Assembly (NCBI GenBank): GCA_009377605.1
Contig: WHTT01000019.1
Location: forward strand, 1 to 64,000
DNA from: Luteitalea sp.
Lineage (GTDB): Bacteria; Acidobacteriota; Vicinamibacteria; Vicinamibacterales; Vicinamibacteraceae
Direction of reading: 5' to 3'
Length of the DNA: 64,000 nucleotides
Below are positions 19,438 to 27,046 of the stretch, piece by piece (position 1 is the first letter of the stretch; every line of letters starts with the position of its first letter). Both the position numbers and the translations under genes were made by a program. The notes under the pieces are model-generated. The model searched no databases and had not been told where the DNA came from. It worked only from the letters and a program-made list of their open reading frames with translations.

Positions 19438-22356
19438 CTAGAATTCGTAGCGGATCCCGAATCTGATCTGGCTCGGCGTTTGGTACTGGAGGACATTGCC
19501 GAAGTCGGGACTCTCGGTCGTCGGGTTGGTTTGTGTGTAGTCGTCGTACGCCAACACGCCTTGCCGGTTGATGAAGTTGAACGCGTCGACGAGCAACACA
19601 AGCCGACGGCCAGCAACACGAATGGCATAGTCGGCGTGGACGTTCAAGTCCACCTCCACGGGCGAGCGTTGTTTGAACCCGTCGTCCGTTTGGAACCCGA
19701 CTCCGCGCGGTGTCTCTGGAATCTCGCCGGTGCTCTGATATCGAGGGTTGGCCGCGAGGGCGGTCAACGGACGGCCGGAGCCCAGCAGCACACCAAGGCC
19801 GAGGTTCAAGCCCCAGTCGAAGCTGCGGTTCCCGTACAGCTTGAACTGGTGGCGCCGATCGTTTGGCAGCGGCCCCGCCCCAGCCTCACCGAGGAATCGG
19901 ATGTCGCCGCGGAAGCCGCGCGGCACCATCACCTCTTCGTACGACGGGTCGTCTGTCGGGAAGTCGAACAGTGATGTAATTGCCGGATCCGACTGTCCGT
20001 TGTCGTTCCGGAAGAATCCCTCGAACGTGCCGTAGAGCCGACTCCAGCGATACGACGCCTGCACCTGCCAGTTTTGCGCGAACCTCCGCGCGGCAGTCAG
20101 CTCGACCGCGTCGTAGTCATGAATCGCCTCTTCGAAGCTCGCGCCGAGCTCTGGGAACAGCACAGCTGTGTCGGCGCCCGGATTCGTGATGAAGTACTCG
20201 ACGCTATTGCCCGCCTCGTCTGGAAACAGCGTATACGCGGCCATCGGGACCGTACCCACGTCCTCGAGGATTCGGCCGAAGCTGCGGTGGATGTAGCGGA
20301 CATCGAGCATCAAGCCGGGCGCCGCCTCGAACTCGAACCCGATCAGCGCCTCGTCCAAGTAGGTGGACTTCGAGTTTGGATCGAAGTCGCTCGGCTCGAG
20401 CCCGGCCGGCTGGAAGTGCTCCGTCTCCCCCTCGACGCCGACCGGAACGCCGTTGGGGATCGGCTCGGTGAGCGCGGCGTCGTAGTAGTCCGCCAGTGTC
20501 ACACCGGCATCCGCTGAGAGCGCGCGCGCCGCGAGGTCGTTTGGAATCTTCGCGAAGAAGCGCCCCCAGTTCGCGTACAGCTTGGAGCGCCCATCCCCGA
20601 GCACGTCGAAGGTGCCGCCGACACGCGGCGCCCAGTTGTCCTTCCACCTGAACTCCGCGACGTTGCCCACCAGCTTCTGCTGCTCGTAGCGAATGCCTGG
20701 GCGCACCGTGAGCCGGTTACTGATCCTCCAGGTGTCTTGCAGGAAGAAGTTGAGGTACTCCTGCGTTGTGTCGCGGACGTTGCTCGTATTGGCGCGCGTC
20801 ACACGGTAGAACTGGCCGAGATCCGGATCCGGAAGGATGTCGATTTGCGCGCCTGTCACCGTCTGCGAGCCGTCCGGCAACGTGAACGTCGGGCCGGTCC
20901 GTTGGATGATGTTGTCGTAGCGAATGTCTTCGAGCAGCACGCCGTATCGGACTTCGTGATTGGCGAAGTAGTGCGTCGACTTGACGCTGTACTGAAGGCT
21001 TTCACCATCGTTGCCTTCGTACAGCCCGATGCCGCCGGAGCGGCGAACCACGTCGCCGGTTCGATCGGTGATCGACCACTCGTCGACCGACGGTGTCTCT
21101 TCGATCCGGTTCGCGGCCCGCGCAAACGATGCTTCGACGAGCCAGCTCGGTCGCAGCGCGCCGTCGTATTTGACCGTTTGGTTGTGTCCGCCGTAGCTCA
21201 ACTCGCTGAAGCCGGTCGTGTCGTCGCGAAGCAGCGCGATGCGGCGCTGGGGTCCCATGTCGCCCGTGGCTGGATCGCCGAAGAACGACACATCGGCGCG
21301 ATGTCCATTCGCAATCTGTGCCGTGGCCTTGGCGGCGTACGCCACGAGCCTGCGATCGCGATCGACCTCGCCCAGCTCGCTGAGCGGTGCGTCCTCCGGT
21401 GCGAGCAGCGTATCGGTCTCCCACTGAGGATCGATGGCGCCAAAGAAGAACATCCGGTTCTCGAGAAGTGGTCCACCGAGCTCGATGCCGGCGTCGTTGA
21501 GCCGCGTTGCCGTGGCGTTCACCGATTCCTCCCGCGCGAGAACCTCGGACTCAACCGGTTCGTACCCGCCTTCGAGCGCCGACGGGCGGAAGTACGCAAA
21601 CGCGCTTCCCCGCACCTCGTTGCTCCCGGACTTGGTGATCACGTTGACCACGCCGCCGGTCGACTGGCCGTACTCCGCCTCGTACCCGCCCGTCTTTACC
21701 TGGATCTCCCGCACGAAGTCGAACGGCACGCCATTCCCGAGCGAGCCGTGCAGAATCGAGTACGAGCCGAGCGCACCGTAGCCCGCGTTGGTGATGTTCA
21801 CGCCGTCGACGACGTACTGGTTTTCGAGGCCGCTGCCGCCCGCAATCGACGGGTTGGCCATGCCGGTGCCGCCGCCGCTGCTCACGCCGGGGGCGATGTA
21901 GGTCGCATCGCTCAGGCGCCGCCCGACCGGCACCTGTCGAAGCAGCTCTGCCGCGAGGTTCGCACCAACTGTCGTCGTGCTGCTGTCGATACCGGGCGGC
22001 GCGCCGCCGACTTCAATGGTCTCGACCAGCCCACCGACTTCCATCTTCAGCGAGAGGCTAATGGTCTCGCCCAGGCCCACGGTCACGTTCTCCCGCTCCA
22101 GCGTTCTCAGCCCCAGCAACCTCACGTGGACCGTGTAGGTGCCCGGAACGAGGAGCGGCACCCGAAACTGCCCGTCGGCGCCGGTGCGGGCTTCCTTCAG
22201 GCCCCGATCGCCGGTGACGGTGACCCTGGCGCCCGGAATGCCGAGTCCCTGCCAATCCACGACGATGCCGCTGATCGTGCCGGTGGTCTCTTGCGCGAGC
22301 AGGGGGCTCGACAAGGCGAGTAGTAGCAGGAGCGCCGAGCAGGGGAACAGCTTCAT
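19438..22356 (-). CDS. TonB-dependent receptor, CarboxypepD_reg class
   Basis: Outer-membrane importer, 972 residues. It has a signal peptide (about 1-21, ending LLAQ), a carboxypeptidase regulatory-like domain (about 22-105), a plug domain with GLENQYVVDGVNITNAGYG and SGSNEVRG, and a large barrel ending in FGIRYEF with the C-terminal aromatic. ATG 22356 follows GGAGGAAGAGG and overlaps the stop of the RES toxin gene as ATGA. It is closely related to the receptor at 23530. The ligand is unknown; this class often takes up oligosaccharides or other large nutrients. Confidence 0.94.
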   Translation of the reverse strand: MKLFPCSALLLLLALSSPLLAQETTGTISGIVVDWQGLGIPGARVTVTGDRGLKEARTGADGQFRVPLLVPGTYTVHVRLLGLRTLERENVTVGLGETISLSLKMEVGGLVETIEVGGAPPGIDSSTTTVGANLAAELLRQVPVGRRLSDATYIAPGVSSGGGTGMANPSIAGGSGLENQYVVDGVNITNAGYGALGSYSILHGSLGNGVPFDFVREIQVKTGGYEAEYGQSTGGVVNVITKSGSNEVRGSAFAYFRPSALEGGYEPVESEVLAREESVNATATRLNDAGIELGGPLLENRMFFFGAIDPQWETDTLLAPEDAPLSELGEVDRDRRLVAYAAKATAQIANGHRADVSFFGDPATGDMGPQRRIALLRDDTTGFSELSYGGHNQTVKYDGALRPSWLVEASFARAANRIEETPSVDEWSITDRTGDVVRRSGGIGLYEGNDGESLQYSVKSTHYFANHEVRYGVLLEDIRYDNIIQRTGPTFTLPDGSQTVTGAQIDILPDPDLGQFYRVTRANTSNVRDTTQEYLNFFLQDTWRISNRLTVRPGIRYEQQKLVGNVAEFRWKDNWAPRVGGTFDVLGDGRSKLYANWGRFFAKIPNDLAARALSADAGVTLADYYDAALTEPIPNGVPVGVEGETEHFQPAGLEPSDFDPNSKSTYLDEALIGFEFEAAPGLMLDVRYIHRSFGRILEDVGTVPMAAYTLFPDEAGNSVEYFITNPGADTAVLFPELGASFEEAIHDYDAVELTAARRFAQNWQVQASYRWSRLYGTFEGFFRNDNGQSDPAITSLFDFPTDDPSYEEVMVPRGFRGDIRFLGEAGAGPLPNDRRHQFKLYGNRSFDWGLNLGLGVLLGSGRPLTALAANPRYQSTGEIPETPRGVGFQTDDGFKQRSPVEVDLNVHADYAIRVAGRRLVLLVDAFNFINRQGVLAYDDYTQTNPTTESPDFGNVLQYQTPSQIRFGIRYEF

Positions 22357-22859
22357 GGTGACCTCTTCCTCCCTCGTGACGGGAACCGCTTTGTGCTGCG
22401 GCGCTCTGCGAGCTGCCGCAGTCGGGCATCCCACCCGACGGGCTTTGGTGCGCCCGCGCGGATGCCACGCGCCTCCGGGTGTGCAGGATTGATAATGACG
22501 TTGTGTTCCAACGAGACGATGACAGAGGGCACGAGCAGAACGGCAGACCGCTGCGCGTCGAACCATCGATCGCCGACCTCTCGGCTCGCTGCAGAGTCAG
22601 TGGCGTTCCAACCCGGCACGTCCGTGACGTCGACACGCTCAACGCGGATTCCATCGAGGATATCGATAGTGATGCATACCGCGTCGGGCGCGAACTCCGA
22701 GATCCCTGCGCGCGCCAAGTACTCGAGCATTGCGAGCGACAGGCTGGAAGCGGCATAGATAACCGGCCGGCCCTTCGAATTCCATCGTCCGCCTCGCATC
22801 CCGGCGCCGGTGCCATCAAAGAGCTTGTGGCGCCCGGACCCGAGACGAAACACTCTCAT
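22353..22859 (-). CDS. RES-domain toxin
   Basis: A 168-residue RES-family protein, predicted to break down cellular NAD+. The conserved core is GGRWNSKGRPVIYAASS, SLAMLEYLAR and SVIVSLEHNVIINPAHP, which contains the arginine, serine and glutamate typical of the active site. The last 30 residues are basic and longer than in many relatives. It overlaps the antitoxin by 4 nt upstream and the TonB receptor start by 4 nt downstream, so three genes are translationally coupled. Confidence 0.9.
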   Translation of the reverse strand: MRVFRLGSGRHKLFDGTGAGMRGGRWNSKGRPVIYAASSLSLAMLEYLARAGISEFAPDAVCITIDILDGIRVERVDVTDVPGWNATDSAASREVGDRWFDAQRSAVLLVPSVIVSLEHNVIINPAHPEARGIRAGAPKPVGWDARLRQLAERRSTKRFPSRGRKRSP

Positions 22860-23305
22860 ACCGGGAGGCCATACTCGAGACTGTAGAGCAAGTCCTCGAC
22901 TTGCCGAGCGCCAAGCTCCGTCTGCGCGACCTCGACCGGGCGCCGCTTCTCGAGCATCGCGTGCGGCTCGGTTAGGAAACGCGCCGCGAGCACCGGGCTG
23001 GCCCAGACGTCTTGAGCGAGCGAGACGATGCGGGCCAAGCGGGCAAGCTTTTCGCTCTCGTCGAAGGTCAAGCGTTGTTTACGCCTGATGCGGCGCTTGA
23101 GCGTGGATTCTGGCACCACGATGTACGGCAGGTCGGCGAGGTCCACACCCAGCCGTGATCGCAGGTAGGCCACCACAGACCGATAGGCTCGAGGCGACAA
23201 GCCTTCTTCGATGGCACGGATGAGATCCGCTGTCGTTCGCACGCGCCGGCCGACTGTGTGCTCACCGCCAAGCACCGTGACGATTTCGCTGATGTTCTCC
23301 AGCAT
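22856..23305 (-). CDS. Xre/MbcA/ParS-type antitoxin
   Basis: Antitoxin of the RES/Xre module, 149 residues. A short N-terminal helix-turn-helix-like part (about 15-75) precedes the toxin-binding domain with RRKQRLTFDESEKLARLAR and a C-terminal arm ending LLYSLEYGLPV. ATG 23305 has a GGGAG ribosome-binding site and matches the length of the second antitoxin in this window (149 residues). The longer frame upstream is not homologous. The protein probably represses its own promoter. Confidence 0.88.
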   Translation of the reverse strand: MLENISEIVTVLGGEHTVGRRVRTTADLIRAIEEGLSPRAYRSVVAYLRSRLGVDLADLPYIVVPESTLKRRIRRKQRLTFDESEKLARLARIVSLAQDVWASPVLAARFLTEPHAMLEKRRPVEVAQTELGARQVEDLLYSLEYGLPV

Positions 23306-23450
23306 AGCACTCCCGGGGGACCACTTAGCACAGATTCTAGCACCAAATGGTCCACGCGGGCAGAAGGGACACCAGTGCGGCCCTGTCGACGAGCAGCTCA
23401 CCAGCAATGTGGCAAGCGCTCGAGTGTGTGGGGAAACTGCCAGGAGCGGC

Positions 23451-23478
23451 AGAGGGGAGCCGGGTTGGGCTCCCCTCT
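23451..23478 (-). terminator. 11-bp perfect hairpin after a TonB receptor
   Basis: AGAGGGGAGCC at 23451-23461 pairs with GGCTCCCCTCT at 23468-23478 around a 6-nt loop. It lies about 50 nt after the minus-strand stop of the receptor at 23530, at nearly the same distance as the hairpin after the receptor at 19438. There is no T tract. Confidence 0.5.
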
Positions 23479-23529
23479 GGTGCGTGTCGGCTCGCCCGTA
23501 GCGTTTCACGGGCGGTGGTAGGCGAAGCG

Positions 23530-26463
23530 TTAGAACTGGAACCGGATCCCGAATCTGACCTGCCGCGGATTCTGGTACTGCAGAACGCGACCAAAGTCCG
23601 GATTGTCAGACGGGAATGTGGACTGCGTGTAGTTATCGTAGTCGATCACGCCCTGTCTATCGAACAGGTTGAAGCTATCGAACAGCAGCACGAGGCGCTG
23701 TCCGCCGAGCCGGAGCGCATAGTCCAGGTGCACGTCGAACGTGGCCTCGACCGGCGTCCGATCACGGAATCCATCCAGGGTCTCGAACCCGGCGCCGCGT
23801 GGCGTCTCCGGTATCTCGCCGGAGCTGCGGTAGGCGGGGTTCGAGGCAAGCGCGGTCAGCGGTCGGCCGGAGCCGACGTTGAGACCGAGTCCGGCATTGA
23901 GCCCCATGTCGAACGTGTAGTTGCCGTAGACCTTGACCTGGTGTGGTCGATCATTCGGCAGCGGACCGGCGCCCGCCTCTCCCAGGAACCGGATGTCGCC
24001 AAGGAAGCCGAACTGGCGACCGACCGTCGAGTAGCTCGGGTCGTTGGTCGGGAAGTCGAAGAGCGACGTGATGGCCGGATCCGACTGGCCATTGTCGTTC
24101 CGGAAGAAGCCCTCGAACGATCCGTGGAGTCGAGACCAGCGGTACGAGCCCATGACCTGCCAGTTGTCTGACAGGCGCTTGTCCGCCGTGAGCTCGACCG
24201 CGTCGTAGTCGTGGATCGCTTTTTCGAACGACGAGCCGAACTCTGGAAAGCTGACCACCGTGTCCTCGTCTGGGTTCGTGATGAAGTACTCCACGCTGCC
24301 GAGCCCGTCCGCCGTCTCCGGGAGGAAGTACGCGACCATCGGCGCCGTGCCGATGTCTTCGAGAATCCGGCCGAACCGCCGCCGCGTGTACCGAACACCG
24401 AGGTTGAGGCCTGGCGCCGCTTCGAACTCGAAGCCGACGAGCGCCTCATCGAGGTAGGTCGACTTGGCGTCCGGGTCGAAGTCCGAGCTACTCAGACCGG
24501 CGAGCTGCTCATGGTCGGTGATGAAGCTTTCCCCATCGGTGCTCGTGGCCACGCCGTCCGGAATGGGTTGCGTCAACGCAGCATCGAAGTAGTCGGCGCG
24601 GGTCACGGCGGCGTCGTTCGAGAGGGCGCGCGCCGCCAAGTCGTTCGGAATCTTCGCGAAGAAACGGCCCCAGTTGGCGTACAGCTTCGAGCGGCCGTTG
24701 CCGAGCAGGTCGTAAGTGGCGCCGATGCGCGGCGCCCAGTTGCCATCCCACTTGAAGCTGTCCAGGTTGCCAACCAGCTCCTGCTGCTCGTAGCGGAGAC
24801 CCGGCTTGATGGTGAGCCGATTACCAACGCGCCAGGTGTCCTGCACGAAGAAGCTCAGGTACTGCTGCTCGGTGCCGCGGACGTTGCTCAGGTTGGCCCG
24901 GGTGACGCTGTAGATCTGGCCGAAGTTCACGTCCGGCAATACGTCAACCTGGGCGCCAGTGACGGTCACCGCGCCGCTCGGCAGTGTGATCGGCGGCCCC
25001 GTCCGTTCGATGGTGTTGTCGTACTTGATGTCTTCGAAGAGCAGACCATATCGCACTTGGTGGTCGCCGAGGTAATGGGTGGACTTGGCCTGATACTGGA
25101 AGTTCTCACCGTCGTTCCCCACCTCGTAGAAGCCGATGCCGCCCGTGGTCCTAATAGGGTCGGTCCTTCGGTCCGTGAACTGCCATTCATCGAACTCGGG
25201 CGTCTCCTCGATGCTGTTCTGTGCGCGGGCGAAGGAGGCCTCCACCAACCAGCGGGGCGTCATCGCCGCCTCGTACTTCACCACCTGGCTGTGGCCACCG
25301 TACGTCAGATCACTGAAGCCCGTCGTCTCGTCGCGGAGCAGTGACGTGCGACGCTGCGGACCAATGTCACCCTCGGACGGGTCGCCGAAGAAGGACGCAT
25401 CCAGCCGATGGTTGTCGGCCACCTGGAATGTGCCCTTGGCCGAGTACGCGAAGACACGCCGGTCGCGGTCCACCTCACCCAACGAGCTGAGCGGCGCGTT
25501 CTCCGGAGCGAGGAAAGTACGCGTCTCCCACTGCGGGTCGATCGCACCAAAGAAAAATACGCGGTTCTGCAGCACGGGACCGCCGATCTCAAAGCCGGCG
25601 TCATTCAGCTGCGTTGCTGTCGTGTTCACGGCCTCTGACCGCGACAGGCTCTCGGACACAACCGGCGTCCAGTCCCCTTCAAGAGCATCTGGCTGGAAGT
25701 AGGCGAAGGCGCTGCCGTTGAACGTATTCGATCCGCTCTTGGTGATGACGTTTACAACGCCGCCGGTCGACTGGCCGTACTCTGCCTCATACCCGGCCGT
25801 CTTCACCTGGACCTGGTCCATGAAATCGAACGGCGTGCCGTTGCCAAGCGAGCCGAACACAATCGAGTACGACCCAATAGCGCCGTAGCCGGCGTTCGTG
25901 ATGTTCACGCCGTCAACGACGTATTGGTTCTCGAGACCGCTGCCACCGGTGATCGATGGGTTCATCTCCCCAACCATCCCGCTGCTGCTCACTCCTGGCG
26001 CTAGATACAGCGTGTCTGCTAAGCGCCGACCGACCGGCGCGCGTTGGAAGAGCTCACTCGAAAGGTTCGCCCCTGCGGTGGTCGAAGTCATGTCGACAAT
26101 TGGTGCGCCCGCAGCGACCTCGACCGTCTCAGCCAAGCCGCCGACCTGCATCTCCATGGAGAGATCGATGGTCTGACCAAGGCGAACCACCACGTTGCCC
26201 TGTTCGAGTGTTTTGAAGCCGTCGAGCGTCACCCGAACCGAGTAGCTACCAGGCACCAGGAACGGCACGCGAAATCGCCCCTGCGCGTCGGTGAGCGCTT
26301 CTTTGGCGCCCTGACCTCCGGTCACGAGGACGGTCGCCGCCGGGATGCCGAGTCCCTGTGAGTCCACGACGCTGCCGGTGATCGCACCCGTCGTCTCTTG
26401 AGCCAGCGCCGGGCTCGCAAGGGCGAGCATCAGCGCCAGCACGATAAACATTCTTCCCTTCAT
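23530..26463 (-). CDS. TonB-dependent receptor, CarboxypepD_reg class
   Basis: Outer-membrane importer, 977 residues. It has a signal peptide (about 1-21), a regulatory-like beta-sandwich with VVDSQGLGIPAATVLVTGG, a plug with GLENQYVVDGVNITNAGYG and SGSNTFNGSAFAYFQPDA, and a barrel ending FGIRFQF. It is a close paralogue of the receptor at 19438, with long identical stretches in plug and barrel, which suggests tandem duplication. The ATG follows a G-rich ribosome-binding site (gggggagg). It diverges from the receptor at 27047. Confidence 0.95.
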   Translation of the reverse strand: MKGRMFIVLALMLALASPALAQETTGAITGSVVDSQGLGIPAATVLVTGGQGAKEALTDAQGRFRVPFLVPGSYSVRVTLDGFKTLEQGNVVVRLGQTIDLSMEMQVGGLAETVEVAAGAPIVDMTSTTAGANLSSELFQRAPVGRRLADTLYLAPGVSSSGMVGEMNPSITGGSGLENQYVVDGVNITNAGYGAIGSYSIVFGSLGNGTPFDFMDQVQVKTAGYEAEYGQSTGGVVNVITKSGSNTFNGSAFAYFQPDALEGDWTPVVSESLSRSEAVNTTATQLNDAGFEIGGPVLQNRVFFFGAIDPQWETRTFLAPENAPLSSLGEVDRDRRVFAYSAKGTFQVADNHRLDASFFGDPSEGDIGPQRRTSLLRDETTGFSDLTYGGHSQVVKYEAAMTPRWLVEASFARAQNSIEETPEFDEWQFTDRRTDPIRTTGGIGFYEVGNDGENFQYQAKSTHYLGDHQVRYGLLFEDIKYDNTIERTGPPITLPSGAVTVTGAQVDVLPDVNFGQIYSVTRANLSNVRGTEQQYLSFFVQDTWRVGNRLTIKPGLRYEQQELVGNLDSFKWDGNWAPRIGATYDLLGNGRSKLYANWGRFFAKIPNDLAARALSNDAAVTRADYFDAALTQPIPDGVATSTDGESFITDHEQLAGLSSSDFDPDAKSTYLDEALVGFEFEAAPGLNLGVRYTRRRFGRILEDIGTAPMVAYFLPETADGLGSVEYFITNPDEDTVVSFPEFGSSFEKAIHDYDAVELTADKRLSDNWQVMGSYRWSRLHGSFEGFFRNDNGQSDPAITSLFDFPTNDPSYSTVGRQFGFLGDIRFLGEAGAGPLPNDRPHQVKVYGNYTFDMGLNAGLGLNVGSGRPLTALASNPAYRSSGEIPETPRGAGFETLDGFRDRTPVEATFDVHLDYALRLGGQRLVLLFDSFNLFDRQGVIDYDNYTQSTFPSDNPDFGRVLQYQNPRQVRFGIRFQF

Positions 26464-26647
26464 AATGGCCTCCCCCTGGGGGTTTGGAAGAGCCCTCGTA
26501 GCCTAAGCGCCGCCGAGAAGGGCAGCGCCCCGTTCACGAAAGCTGGATGGGCAGTCGAGCCGCTCAAGTGCATGCATTGCGCGTGCCAGCCCAGCCGTTT
26601 TTGAGGAGAAATCGCTCACGGCGATCCGCAGGGACCATGGACCCGGA

Positions 26648-26690
26648 GCAGCCTGCAGAATGGATTAATTCGCTAGGAATTGCAGGCTGC
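26648..26690. promoter_or_regulatory. Perfect 10-bp inverted repeat, operator candidate
   Basis: GCAGCCTGCA at 26648-26657 and TGCAGGCTGC at 26681-26690 are exact complements separated by 23 bp, close to two helical turns. The AT-rich centre contains GATTAATTCG. This geometry suits a dimeric regulator bound between the two receptor promoters; it is not followed by a T tract. Confidence 0.4.
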
Positions 26691-26874
26691 GCCAGGGGCC
26701 GTGAGCGTGCAACCGCGTTCCGTCGATATTCCGGATCCATGACACGAGGCCGGCACGACGCCACGACCAGACGCGAATCCAAGGCGTTGAATCGAACAAA
26801 TCCAATTGGTCGGTGGACTGCTGGTCCAGAGCCGGCGAGGCTAAATGACGGTTATGTAAATTGCCGAGCTGGCG

Positions 26875-26880
26875 TATAAT
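26875..26880 (+). promoter_or_regulatory. TATAAT -10 box of the plus-strand receptor
   Basis: A consensus TATAAT, with no good -35 at the usual spacing (TTATGT is the nearest candidate). A start about 7 nt downstream would give a leader of roughly 160 nt before ATG 27047. Confidence 0.5.
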
Positions 26881-27046
26881 GCTCCCTACTTGTCTGATTG
26901 CAGCCCTGCTCGAGCAAGGTAGATTGGCCCTTGAGCGTAGATGTTCGTGTGTCCAGGGGTGGCGTCCGGAGCTCTTTTCGTAGTTAATTCTTGATAGCGA
27001 GCAGACAAGTCGTAGGGGTAGTTTCACGGATGAGGAGGCCAGTCCC

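Larger units (their letters stand above)
26464..27046. other. 583-nt divergent control region of two TonB receptors
   Basis: No gene is supported here. From left to right it holds the ribosome-binding site of the minus-strand receptor, an inverted repeat at 26648-26690, a plus-strand -10 box at 26875-26880, the 10-nt palindrome TGCTCGAGCA at 26907-26916, a possible long-range stem joining 26886-26896 to 27002-27015, and the GAGGAGG ribosome-binding site of the plus-strand receptor. Its size suggests regulation of both genes. Confidence 0.65.

Noticed and set aside
20737-22323. 528-codon open frame antisense to a TonB receptor
   Set aside because: Shadow of the receptor; rich in Arg, Ala and Val with no domain.
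26881-27040. Cobalamin riboswitch in the receptor leader
   Set aside because: The conserved B12-box core (GCCACTG) is not found.
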